Origin: Salinibacterium sp. ZJ450
GTDB lineage: Bacteria; Actinomycetota; Actinomycetes; Actinomycetales; Microbacteriaceae
Direction of reading: 5' to 3'
Assembly (NCBI RefSeq): GCF_011751885.2
Contig: NZ_CP061771.1
Coordinates: forward strand, 186,001-250,000
DNA length: 64,000 bases
The notes under the pieces: model-generated
Databases searched by the model: none
Seen by the model: the letters and a program-made list of their open reading frames with translations, nothing else
What the model was told of the DNA's origin: nothing
Made by a program: the position numbers and the translations under genes
Shown here: one piece after another, positions 9,428-17,775 of the stretch
Position numbering within the stretch: position 1 is the first letter of the stretch
How the letters are laid out: each line of letters opens with the position of its first letter

Positions 9428-10735
9428 TTGGAAAAGATCGCTGAACCCGGCAAGTCTTCGCCGACCCAGCGACCCAACGGACTCTTCACACAGGGATTCG
9501 AGCAGGCCGCAACGCCAGCGGCGACGGCTCAGCCGCTGACTCGCCGCGAACTGCGCGAGCGGGAGCGAGCAGCCGCTGCCCGCAAGCCGTCCGACTCGAT
9601 CGCCCCGACCGAGATGCTGCCCGCCGTAGTCGAGGTCGGCGCGGTGAGCCCGGTCATCGACGAGACCGTCGAGCCATTCGTTCCCCAGCTGTTCCAGCCC
9701 ACCATGGCAGTCACGCCGCCGGCCGCTCGCCCCGCTGCTGACAGCGCTGCAGAGGCGAAGGTCGCCGCGGCGACCGAGCCGCTGTTCGGCTTCCTGGCCG
9801 ATGCGGTCATGCAGGTTGCCGAGCCCGCGGTCACCACCACCACCGTCGATCTGGTCACGCCCGCCGCGCTGCCCACCGCCACCGCATCCATCCCGGTTCC
9901 CGAGCAGACCGCTCCCTCCGAGCCGGCGGTCAGCCCGCGCCGTGCGGCCCGCCTCGCGGCGCCCGCGCGCTCGGGTCGGAAGCGTCAGGTCGCCGCCCGT
10001 CCGGCGACGGTGCGTGCAAAGCCCGGCTTCGCCAACGGCGTGGCCCGCAAGGTGCTCTCGGGCGCGGCATTCCTGTTTGCGGGCACGTTGATGGTCGGTA
10101 TGACCGTTCCGGCGAATGCCTTCCGCATCGAGACCTACCAGGAACTCGGCACCGACGCCGACCAGAAGATCGTCGGCCAGAGCCTCGACCTTGCCGGCGC
10201 CTCCGCCGACGCTCAGGCGACCACTCGCGACGCGTTCACAGTGACCGACTTCGCCCAGGTGCAGCGCCTCAAGTACGGCACCGGCAACCGTGACCTGTCG
10301 TACACGACCAGCGGAACCGGCCCGGTCCGCTGGCCGTTCCCGGTGGCCGTTCCGCTCAGCTCCGGCTACGGCGACCGCGTGGCACCTTGCCGCGGCTGCT
10401 CCAGCCAGCACGAGGGCGTCGACTTCGTGCCCGGAGCCGGCACGCCGATCTTCGCGATCGCCGATGGCGTGGTGAAGAGCCACACCCAGGGTGGCGCGTA
10501 CGGCAACCATGTCGTGCTCGAGCATGTGATCAACGGCAAGAAGGTCACCAGCCTGTACGCGCACATGCAGTGGGGCTCCAGCCCGCTGTCCGAGGGCGAC
10601 ATGATCCCGGTGGGCGAGTTCATCGGTCTCGTCGGCAACACCGGCGCATCCACCGGCCCGCACCTGCACTTCGAAATCCACCTCGATGGCGTTCCCGTGA
10701 ACCCGTTCACGTGGCTCAAGGCAAACGCCTTCTAA
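9428..10735 (+). CDS. M23-family peptidase (LytM-like cell wall hydrolase), membrane-anchored
   Basis: About 435 residues. A 200-residue Ala/Pro/Glu-rich N-terminal region precedes one membrane segment near residues 207-225 (L-S-G-A-A-F-L-F-A-G-T-L-M-V-G-M-T), then an extracytoplasmic linker and a C-terminal peptidase domain. Zinc-site motifs are H-E-G-V-D near residue 331 and H-L-H-F near residue 411, as in LytM and lysostaphin. It should cleave peptidoglycan cross-links or act in division and remodelling. No ATG fits the start. I chose TTG at 9428, nine bases after GGAGAG (9413-9418). A perfect hairpin follows the gene. Confidence 0.82.
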   Translation: MEKIAEPGKSSPTQRPNGLFTQGFEQAATPAATAQPLTRRELRERERAAAARKPSDSIAPTEMLPAVVEVGAVSPVIDETVEPFVPQLFQPTMAVTPPAARPAADSAAEAKVAAATEPLFGFLADAVMQVAEPAVTTTTVDLVTPAALPTATASIPVPEQTAPSEPAVSPRRAARLAAPARSGRKRQVAARPATVRAKPGFANGVARKVLSGAAFLFAGTLMVGMTVPANAFRIETYQELGTDADQKIVGQSLDLAGASADAQATTRDAFTVTDFAQVQRLKYGTGNRDLSYTTSGTGPVRWPFPVAVPLSSGYGDRVAPCRGCSSQHEGVDFVPGAGTPIFAIADGVVKSHTQGGAYGNHVVLEHVINGKKVTSLYAHMQWGSSPLSEGDMIPVGEFIGLVGNTGASTGPHLHFEIHLDGVPVNPFTWLKANAF

Positions 10736-10748
10736 GTCCCGCTTAACA

Positions 10749-10778
10749 ACGGATGCCCCGCTCGCGCGGGGCATCCGT
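10749..10778. terminator. Bidirectional terminator between M23 and GH13 genes
   Basis: Perfect 13-bp stem (ACGGATGCCCCGC and its complement) with a TCGC loop, followed by GTTT. It is placed between two convergent genes 14 bp after the peptidase stop. Confidence 0.8.
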
Positions 10779-10810
10779 GTTTCGAACTGGGTGACCAGTG
10801 AGGCCGCTCG

Positions 10811-12532
10811 CTACACCAGCCACACGGTGGCGTCGCCGGGCAGCTCGCCGTCGATCGGCGCGCTGGAGAGCACGACGTCGCCGGCGGGCAGCGCGATCGG
10901 TTTCGTGCCGGTGTTCGCGATTACGGTCACCGACCCGTTGCGGAAGGCGACCACGTCGTCCGGGTAACCGTCGAGCCAGGTCACGTCGCCCGAGCCGAGC
11001 GCGTGCTCGCGTCGCAGCTCGAGTGCGCGGCGGTACAGCTCCAGGGTGCTGCCCTGAACGCCGAGCTGCTTGTCGCGAGCCAGCGCAGACCAGCCGGTCG
11101 GCTGCGGCAGCCAGCTGGCTCCCGTGCCGTTGAAGCCGAACGCGGGGGCGTCCGCTTCCCAGGGCAGCGGAACGCGGCATCCGTCTCGGCCATATCGCTC
11201 GCCGTTGGTGCGGAACCAGGTCGGGTCCTGGCGCGCCGAGTCCGGCAGGTCGATGGCCTCGGGCAAGCCGAGTTCCTCGCCCTGGTAGATGTATGCGCTG
11301 CCGGGCAGCGACAGCATCAGCGCGGTGGCGGCGCGGGCGCGACGCAGGCCGACTTCCTGGTCGGGAAGGCCGACGGTTTTCGGTCCGATGCCGTGACCCT
11401 GCAGATTGTCGGCGGTGAGGGCGAGTCGGCTGGCGTGTCGCACCACGTCGTGGTTGCTGAGCACCCAGGTGCTCGGTGCGCCGACCGCGCTGAACGCCTC
11501 GATCGAGTCGTCGATCACCGCGCGCAGGTCCTTGCCCGCCCAGGGTGTTTCGAGGTAGGCGAAGTTGAAGGCCTGGTGCATCTCGTCTGGGCGTACCCAG
11601 TTGGCCACCTTGCTCAGCGGATCCACCCAGGCCTCGGCGGCGAGGATGCGCCCGCCCGGGTAGCTGTCGAGCAGGATGCGCCACTCCCGGTAGATCTCGT
11701 GCACGCCGTCCTGAGCCCAATACGGCGGGTCGTCGGTGGCCTCGTCGCTGATCCCCGGTTCGAGGGTCGCGGTTCCGCCGCCCATGCTGCCGCCTTCGGC
11801 CGGTGGGGTGTAGTCGGGCAGGCCGTCGGCCTTGATCATGCCGTGCGCCACGTCGACGCGGAAGCCGTCGACGCCGCGGTCGAGCCAGAAGCGCAGCACG
11901 TCGAGGAACTGGTCGCGCACCCAGCGGTTGTTCCAGTCGAGATCTGGCTGCGAGGAGTCGAACAGGTGCAGGTACCACTGCTCGGGCTGACCGTCGGCGC
12001 CGGTCACGCGGGTCCAGGCGGGTCCGCCGAAGACCGACTGCCAGTTGTTCGGCGGCAGTTCGCCGTTCTTGCCCTTGCCGTCGCGGAAGATGTACCGGGC
12101 GCGCTCCACCGAGCCGGCGCCCGCGGCCAGCGCCGCCTGGAACCAGCGGTGCTGGTCGGACGAGTGGTTGGGCACCAGATCGACGATGACGCGGATGCCG
12201 AGTTCGTGAGCCCGCGCCGTCATGGCGTTGAAGTCGGCCAGAGTGCCGAACAGCGGGTCGATGTCGCAGTAGTCGGCGACGTCGTAACCGGCGTCCTTCT
12301 GCGGCGAGGTGTAGAACGGCGACAGCCAGATGGCGTCGACACCAAGGGCGGCGAGCGAGTCGAGCCGGCCGGTGATGCCGGGCAGGTCGCCGATGCCGTC
12401 ACCCGACGCGTCGGCGAATGACCGGGGGTAGATCTGGTAGATGACAGCCGTGCGCCACCACTCGGCACCGGGCGCCAGCGCGGCGTCGGTGGCGGAGGGC
12501 ATGGCAGCGGGCAGTGCGCTCTCGTTGGACAT
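10811..12532 (-). CDS. Glycoside hydrolase family 13 alpha-glucosidase / oligo-1,6-glucosidase
   Basis: A 573-residue cytoplasmic amylase-family enzyme. Conserved regions appear in order: D-L-V-P-N-H near residue 117, G-F-R-V-D-V-A-H-G (nucleophile Asp) near 226, A-E-A-W (acid/base Glu) near 298 and S-N-H-D-V near 359. The N-terminal W-W-R-T-A-V-I-Y-Q-I-Y-P-R-S-F is typical of alpha-glucosidases acting on maltose, isomaltose or sucrose-like substrates. The start ATG at 12532 is the first one that gives a normal N-terminus. It is divergent from a maltose-type importer, with LacI-type palindromes between the two, so the enzyme likely hydrolyses the imported sugar. Confidence 0.9.
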   Translation of the reverse strand: MSNESALPAAMPSATDAALAPGAEWWRTAVIYQIYPRSFADASGDGIGDLPGITGRLDSLAALGVDAIWLSPFYTSPQKDAGYDVADYCDIDPLFGTLADFNAMTARAHELGIRVIVDLVPNHSSDQHRWFQAALAAGAGSVERARYIFRDGKGKNGELPPNNWQSVFGGPAWTRVTGADGQPEQWYLHLFDSSQPDLDWNNRWVRDQFLDVLRFWLDRGVDGFRVDVAHGMIKADGLPDYTPPAEGGSMGGGTATLEPGISDEATDDPPYWAQDGVHEIYREWRILLDSYPGGRILAAEAWVDPLSKVANWVRPDEMHQAFNFAYLETPWAGKDLRAVIDDSIEAFSAVGAPSTWVLSNHDVVRHASRLALTADNLQGHGIGPKTVGLPDQEVGLRRARAATALMLSLPGSAYIYQGEELGLPEAIDLPDSARQDPTWFRTNGERYGRDGCRVPLPWEADAPAFGFNGTGASWLPQPTGWSALARDKQLGVQGSTLELYRRALELRREHALGSGDVTWLDGYPDDVVAFRNGSVTVIANTGTKPIALPAGDVVLSSAPIDGELPGDATVWLV

Positions 12533-12565
12533 GAGCGCCACAATACGCCAAACCCCCACCCTGTG

Positions 12566-12579
12566 TGCAAGCGCTTGCA
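12566..12579. promoter_or_regulatory. LacI-type operator, site 1
   Basis: TGCAAGCGCTTGCA is a perfect 14-bp palindrome with the CG centre typical of LacI/CcpA-like operators. It lies 34 bp upstream of the GH13 start codon. Confidence 0.7.
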
Positions 12580-12692
12580 GAGGTGAGTGGAAGCGGGCTG
12601 GCGCCCCCATTCCGGAGGGCAGCGCGGCTGGCCGTCCGCGGTTGTGGATTAGCGACAAAAGTTTGCTAAATCTGATTTGACCGGTGTATGAA

Positions 12693-12706
12693 TGGAAGCG
12701 CTTGCA
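12693..12706. promoter_or_regulatory. LacI-type operator, site 2
   Basis: TGGAAGCGCTTGCA matches site 1 except at one base and lies about 120 bp upstream of the binding-protein gene. Its centre is 127 bp from that of site 1, so looping or independent control of the divergent genes is possible. Confidence 0.68.
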
Positions 12707-12828
12707 TATCGCAGGCACCCCCATCAAGAGAACGACCTCTGGGACACGTTATGGATTGCAATCACCAATCCAGGCCGCAGGCTGGCCAGGCGTGTGCGGA
12801 GATCGTCCGCACATGAAAGGTGACACCA

Positions 12829-14049
12829 ATGAAGGTGAAAACACGCAGCATCCTCACGGCTGGTGCGCTCGCAACCACGGCAGCACTGGTGCTCGCCGGG
12901 TGCGCGGGCGGAGCAGACGATTCCGGTGACGCCGCGGCGACCAGCACGCTGACGGTCTGGGTCGACGCCGAGCGCGTCGATGCCCTGAAAGATGCCGCGG
13001 CGGCATACCAGGACAAGACCGGTGTCGAGGTCGACCTGGTTTCCAAGGACGTCGCCAAGATCAAGGATGACTTCATCCAGCAGGCGCCGACCGGCAAGGG
13101 CCCTGACATCGTGATGGGCGCCCACGACTGGCTGGGCGAGCTCGTCACCAACGGTGTCGTCGCTCCGATCGAGCTGTCCGACAAGGAAGGTGACTTCCTC
13201 GAGGTCGCCTACAAGGCTGCCACCTACGACGGCAACCAGTACCTGCTGCCCTACGCAGTGGAGAACCTCGCACTGCTGCGCAACGCCGACCTCGTTCCCG
13301 AGGCAGCGTCCTCCTTCGACGACATGATCGCCAAGGGCACCGCAGCCGGTGTCGAGCTTCCGTTCGTCGTCGAGCAGGGTGCCGAGGGCAACCCCTACCA
13401 CCTGTACCCGTTCCAGACCGCATTCGGCGCCCCGGTCTTCGGCAGCAACGAGGGCGGCTATGACGCCACCGACCTGCAGCTCGGCAACGCCGGAGGCGAG
13501 CAGTTCGCCCAGTGGCTGGCCGCACAGGGTGTCGCCGGCACGCTGAGCACCGAGATCACCGGTGACATCGCCAAGGAGAAGTTCACCGCCGGCCAGGCTG
13601 CCTTCTGGCTGACCGGACCGTGGAACGTCGGCGCAGCAGTCGACGCCGGCATCAACGTTGAGGTCGACGTCATCGCCAGCCCCGGACCCGAGGCGGCCCA
13701 GCCGTTCGCCGGCGTCAAGGGCTTCCTGCTCAGCGAGACCAGCAAGAACAAGGTTGCCGCCAACGACTTCCTGGTGAACTACCTCGCCACCGAAGACGTG
13801 CAGACCGCCCTCTACGAGTCGGGCAACATCCTTCCCGCGCTGGCGGCATCCGCTGAGGCTGCTTCCTCTGACCCGATCGTCGGCGGCTTCGCAGCCGTGG
13901 GCGCCGAGGCCGTGCCGATGCCCGCCGTTCCCGCGATGGGTTCGGTCTGGCAGTTCTGGGGCATCGCTGAGGCAGCGATCATCGACGGCGCCGACCCTGT
14001 CACCATCTGGCAGAAGCTGGCCACCGACGTGCAGGGCGCAATCGGCTAA
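12829..14049 (+). CDS. Maltose-type ABC transporter substrate-binding lipoprotein (MalE-like)
   Basis: A 406-residue extracytoplasmic solute-binding protein of family 1. A lipoprotein signal ends L-V-L-A-G-C with Cys25, then T-L-T-V-W-V-D begins the first lobe. Motifs such as G-P-D-I-V-M-G-A-H-D-W-L and A-F-W-L-T-G-P-W are usual in MalE/cyclodextrin-binding proteins. The ATG at 12829 follows GAAAGG at suitable spacing. It is first in a malE-malF-malG operon whose upstream region carries LacI-type palindromes. There is no ATPase gene in the cluster, so a shared MsiK-like ATPase encoded elsewhere is expected. Confidence 0.9.
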   Translation: MKVKTRSILTAGALATTAALVLAGCAGGADDSGDAAATSTLTVWVDAERVDALKDAAAAYQDKTGVEVDLVSKDVAKIKDDFIQQAPTGKGPDIVMGAHDWLGELVTNGVVAPIELSDKEGDFLEVAYKAATYDGNQYLLPYAVENLALLRNADLVPEAASSFDDMIAKGTAAGVELPFVVEQGAEGNPYHLYPFQTAFGAPVFGSNEGGYDATDLQLGNAGGEQFAQWLAAQGVAGTLSTEITGDIAKEKFTAGQAAFWLTGPWNVGAAVDAGINVEVDVIASPGPEAAQPFAGVKGFLLSETSKNKVAANDFLVNYLATEDVQTALYESGNILPALAASAEAASSDPIVGGFAAVGAEAVPMPAVPAMGSVWQFWGIAEAAIIDGADPVTIWQKLATDVQGAIG

Positions 14050-14139
14050 CACCGGTCTCCCCGATTCCCCTGGGCGAGGCACACGCTTCGCCCGGGGGAG
14101 TCAGCACTACACCAGCAGGTCTCTCGAAGAAAGAAGCCG

Positions 14140-15762
14140 ATGAGCACGCTCACCGATGACGAGGTCACAGAGTCGGAGTCGCTGCCTCCGACCAAGAGGC
14201 AGAGGCAGGCCGCGCGTCTGGCCGAGCACGCATCGATCGGTGTGAGGGCGCTGCTGGTCAAGATCCTGCTGCTCGGCATCGTCGACGCCATCGCAGTGTG
14301 GGCGCTCTTCATCCTCGTGATGAAGGAACAGTGGGTGATCGGCGCGATCGTGCTGGTCGTCACCCTGCTCGCCAACTGGATCTACTTCAGCCCGGGCAAG
14401 CTGCCCGCGAAATACCTCACGCCCGGCGTCATCTTCCTGGTCGTGTTCCAGATTTTCGTCATCGTCTACACCGGGTACATCGGCTTCACCAACTACAGCA
14501 CCGGTCACAACAGTGACAAGGAGCAGGCGGTCTCCGCCCTGATCAGCTCCGCGCAGGAGCGCGTGCCGGATTCCCCCACGTACGGCGTGACGGTGGTGGA
14601 GAACCTCGAGGGTCTCGGCGTGCTGGTCACCGACCCTGACGGCGACGTCTCCGTCGGCAAACCCGACTCACCGCTCGAGCCGGTGCGCAACGCCACGATG
14701 GACGGCGGTAAGGCGGTCGCCGCAGACGGGTACACCAGCCTGTCGTTCCAGCAGATCCTCACCAGGCAGAACGAGATCTCGTCGCTGTCTGTGCCGTTCT
14801 CGGATGACCCCAATGACGGGTCGCTGCGCACCCCGGACGGCCAAACCGGATACCTCTACACCTCGAGCCTCGTCTACGACCAGGCGGCCGACACCATGAC
14901 CGACACGGCCACCGGAACCGTCTACACCGACCAGGGCACCGGGGCGTTCACCTCCGCCGACGGCGAGGAAATGCTGCCCGGCTGGCGCATCAACGTGGGC
15001 TTCGATAACTTCACCCGCGCGTTCAGCGAGGAGAGCATCCGCGATCCGCTGGTCAACGTGATCATCTGGACCATCGTGTTCGCGCTGATCTCGGTGGCGT
15101 CCACGTTCTTCCTGGGGCTCTTCCTCGCCATTGTCTTCAACGACATGCGGATGAAGGGGCGCAAGTTCTACCGGGTGCTGATGATCCTGCCGTACGCCTT
15201 CCCGGCGTTCCTCTCGGCGCTGGTCTGGTCCGGCATGCTCAGTGAGAGCTTCGGGTTCGTGAACCAGGTGGTGCTGGGCGGCGCGGAGATCCCGTGGCTG
15301 ACCGACCCGTTCCTCGCCAAGGTCAGCATCCTGATGGTCAACCTCTGGCTCGGATTTCCCTACATGTTCCTGGTCTGCACCGGAGCGCTGCAGTCGATTC
15401 CGGATGACGTGCTGGAAGCCGCGAAGATGGACGGCGCGAAGCCATGGGCGATCTTCCGGCTGATCAAGCTGCCGCTGCTGCTGGTGTCGCTGGCGCCGCT
15501 GCTGATCTCGTCGTTCGCGTTCAACTTCAACAACTTCAACCTGATCTACATGCTCACCGGCGGAGGCCCGCGCGACCCGCTGGCCGGCGTGAACGTCGGC
15601 GCCACCGACATCCTGATCTCCATGGTTTACAAGGTGGCCTTTACCGGGCAGGCGCGTGACTATGGCCTGGCCAGCGCGTTCTCGATCATCATCTTCATCA
15701 TCGTGGCGACTATTTCGATCATCGCGTTCCGACGCACCAAGATGCTGGAGGAGCTGAACTGA
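14140..15762 (+). CDS. Maltose-type ABC transporter permease MalF-like
   Basis: A 540-residue inner-membrane permease. Three N-terminal membrane segments are followed by a large external loop (about residues 125-285) and five or six C-terminal segments. The EAA loop, E-A-A-K-M-D-G-A-K-P-W-A-I-F near residue 426, docks the ATPase. The long periplasmic-type loop is the hallmark of MalF as opposed to MalG. It starts 90 bp after the binding-protein gene and its stop overlaps the malG start by one base (TGATG). Confidence 0.9.
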   Translation: MSTLTDDEVTESESLPPTKRQRQAARLAEHASIGVRALLVKILLLGIVDAIAVWALFILVMKEQWVIGAIVLVVTLLANWIYFSPGKLPAKYLTPGVIFLVVFQIFVIVYTGYIGFTNYSTGHNSDKEQAVSALISSAQERVPDSPTYGVTVVENLEGLGVLVTDPDGDVSVGKPDSPLEPVRNATMDGGKAVAADGYTSLSFQQILTRQNEISSLSVPFSDDPNDGSLRTPDGQTGYLYTSSLVYDQAADTMTDTATGTVYTDQGTGAFTSADGEEMLPGWRINVGFDNFTRAFSEESIRDPLVNVIIWTIVFALISVASTFFLGLFLAIVFNDMRMKGRKFYRVLMILPYAFPAFLSALVWSGMLSESFGFVNQVVLGGAEIPWLTDPFLAKVSILMVNLWLGFPYMFLVCTGALQSIPDDVLEAAKMDGAKPWAIFRLIKLPLLLVSLAPLLISSFAFNFNNFNLIYMLTGGGPRDPLAGVNVGATDILISMVYKVAFTGQARDYGLASAFSIIIFIIVATISIIAFRRTKMLEELN

Positions 15763-16706
15763 TGAGCGACTCGACCACCACCAGGGCCCACGCCGGCACC
15801 GCCAGCTCGCCGCGCGCGCTGAAGATGGCGCCCGATCTTCCCCGGCGGCCATTCGACCTGCGCCGCTGGTTCTTCGCCACCGGATGGCGGCACATTGTGG
15901 GCGTCATCATGGTGCTGTACTCGGTGTTCCCGCTGCTGTACGTGCTGTCGGCGTCGCTCAACCCGCGCGGCACCCTCACCGGCTCGAACCAGCTGTTCTC
16001 GGCCATCGGACTGGACGCCTACGCGCGCCTACTGAACGACCCGGACCAGCCGTTCGCCGCCTGGTTCGGCAACACCCTTCTGATCGCCGGAGTCACCGCG
16101 GTCTGCAGCGTCTTCCTCGGCGCGCTCGCCGCGTACTCGTTCTCACGGATGCGATTCAAGGGCCGCCGAATGGGCCTGATGTCGGTGGTGCTGGTGCAGA
16201 TGTTCCCGCAGCTGCTGGCCGTGGTGGCGATCTTCATGGTGATGTCGACGATCAGCGACATCTTCCCGGCGATCGGTCTGAACACCCACATCGGCCTCAT
16301 CATGGTGTACCTCGGCGGTGCGCTGGGCGTGAACACCTACCTGATGTACGGCTTCTTCAACACGGTGCCGACCGACATCGACGAGGCAGCGAAGATCGAT
16401 GGAGCCAGCCACGCCCGCATCTTCTTCACCATCATCCTGCGGCTGGTGGCGCCGATCCTCGCCGTGGTCGCACTGCTGTCGTTCATTTCGACCACCAACG
16501 AATTCGTCGTCGCCAGCATCCTGCTGATCGACCCGGAGAAGCAGACGCTCGCCGTCGGCCTCTACAAACTCGTCTCCAACCCCAACTACGCCGACTGGAG
16601 TGCATTCTCGGCCGGTGCCGTGCTGGCCGCTCTGCCGGTGATGGCGCTGTTCCTGTTCCTGCAGAAGTACATCGTGGGCGGCCTGACCGCGGGGGCGGTG
16701 AAGTAA
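15762..16706 (+). CDS. Maltose-type ABC transporter permease MalG-like
   Basis: A 314-residue permease with six predicted membrane segments and an EAA loop, D-E-A-A-K-I-D-G-A-S-H-A-R-I-F, near residue 208. The ATG overlaps the malF stop by one base, which points to translational coupling and 1:1 assembly with MalF. It is the last gene of the operon. The next feature downstream is tRNA-Thr, 90 bp away. Confidence 0.9.
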   Translation: MSDSTTTRAHAGTASSPRALKMAPDLPRRPFDLRRWFFATGWRHIVGVIMVLYSVFPLLYVLSASLNPRGTLTGSNQLFSAIGLDAYARLLNDPDQPFAAWFGNTLLIAGVTAVCSVFLGALAAYSFSRMRFKGRRMGLMSVVLVQMFPQLLAVVAIFMVMSTISDIFPAIGLNTHIGLIMVYLGGALGVNTYLMYGFFNTVPTDIDEAAKIDGASHARIFFTIILRLVAPILAVVALLSFISTTNEFVVASILLIDPEKQTLAVGLYKLVSNPNYADWSAFSAGAVLAALPVMALFLFLQKYIVGGLTAGAVK

Positions 16707-16775
16707 CGAAGCGCCCGCGTTCAATGAGGCCTCTTGGGGATGATATTGTTTAGCGGTTGCCAAAACACCGGCACG

Positions 16776-16793
16776 GTTTCACAGTTGTGAAAC
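16776..16793. promoter_or_regulatory. Perfect 18-bp palindrome abutting tRNA-Thr
   Basis: GTTTCACA-GT-TGTGAAAC ends three bases before the mature tRNA-Thr. It may be an operator, a leader processed off the tRNA precursor, or a weak terminator for malG. There is no T-run after it. Confidence 0.55.
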
Positions 16794-16796
16794 TAT

Positions 16797-16868
<72 letters not shown>

Positions 16869-16896
16869 CGATCGGGCAGTATTGACTGCAGGTCGC

Positions 16897-16973
16897 GGCG
16901 GGATAGCTCAGGTGGTCAGAGCACACGGCTCATAATCGTGGTGTCGCGGGTTCAAGTCCCGCTCCCGCTACCA
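16897..16973 (+). tRNA. tRNA-Met (anticodon CAT), elongator-like
   Basis: Acceptor GGCGGGA pairs with TCCCGCT (one G-T pair). The anticodon loop is CTCATAA and the T-arm GCGGG-TTCAAGT-CCCGC. The encoded CCA is at 16971-16973. The anticodon stem CACGG/TCGTG lacks the three consecutive G-C pairs of initiator tRNA. A CAT anticodon could also be lysidine-modified tRNA-Ile2, but the tRNA-Thr/tRNA-Met pairing is a known actinobacterial arrangement. Confidence 0.9.
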
Positions 16974-17006
16974 ACACCGCTCCACATCGCCTCGCGGCGC
17001 GCTGCG

Positions 17007-17771
17007 TCACAGACGCGGGCGTTCCACCGGTGTGAGCTCCGCGAACTTCGGTTCCCGGCCATCGCCCGATGACTTGCGGGTGAGCCGTCGCCCGATCCAC
17101 GGCAGCACGTACTGCCGGTAATACGTGGCCGTGCCAATCCGCTCGGCCACCGACTCGTCTACCGGCGGGTGCCAGTCGACACCGAGTGCGGTCAGCACGT
17201 TGCGGGCGACCCGCGCGTGCCCCGTCGCGTTCAGATGCAGCCGGTCAGCCGACCAGTAATCACGCTTCATCAGCTCGGGGTCTGACCAGTTGTGCACCAT
17301 CGTGACGGCCTTACGGCCGGCGATCACCGGTTTCAGCGCGACCGCCAGCTCATCGCCGCGACGTTGCATGACCGCCCCAAGCGGCAGGTGCAGCGACGGA
17401 TTCGCGCCGCTCAGCAGCAGCACATGCGTTCCGGTGTCTGCGGCCCGGTCCAGTACGTGCCGGGTGAGGGCGACCAGGTACTCCAGCGACATCCGCGGGC
17501 GCATCATGTCGTTCCCGCCGCCATTGAACGAGAGCAGCTCCGGCTTCAGGGCGAGCGCCGGCTCCAGCTGCTCGCTGATGATCCGGCCGAGCAGGCGACC
17601 ACGGATGGCGAGGTTGGCGTAGCTCACCGGCTCCTCGGATGCGGCAGCCAGCCCGGCGGCGACCATGTCGGCCCAGCCGCGCACGCGTCCGTCGGGCAAC
17701 TCGTCGCCGACCCCCTCGGTGAAGCTGTCACCGATGGCCACGTAGCTTCGAAACACCGCGCTCTCGCCCAT
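17007..17771 (-). CDS. SGNH/GDSL hydrolase
   Basis: A 254-residue esterase/lipase-like protein of the SGNH fold. Block I is G-D-S-F-T-E-G at residues 14-20 (nucleophile Ser), block III is N-G-G-G-N-D near residue 84, and block V is D-R-L-H-L-N-A-T-G-H (catalytic Asp and His) near residue 179. There is no signal peptide, so it is probably cytoplasmic. The substrate is unknown. It lies four bases downstream of the IclR-type regulator gene on the same strand, which suggests cotranscription, though a link to the gentisate pathway is not evident. Confidence 0.85.
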   Translation of the reverse strand: MGESAVFRSYVAIGDSFTEGVGDELPDGRVRGWADMVAAGLAAASEEPVSYANLAIRGRLLGRIISEQLEPALALKPELLSFNGGGNDMMRPRMSLEYLVALTRHVLDRAADTGTHVLLLSGANPSLHLPLGAVMQRRGDELAVALKPVIAGRKAVTMVHNWSDPELMKRDYWSADRLHLNATGHARVARNVLTALGVDWHPPVDESVAERIGTATYYRQYVLPWIGRRLTRKSSGDGREPKFAELTPVERPRL

Positions 17772-17775
17772 GCGG

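Noticed and set aside
16897-16973. Initiator tRNA-Met
   Set aside because: The anticodon stem lacks the three consecutive G-C pairs, and the first acceptor pair is G-T rather than the C-A mismatch typical of initiators.
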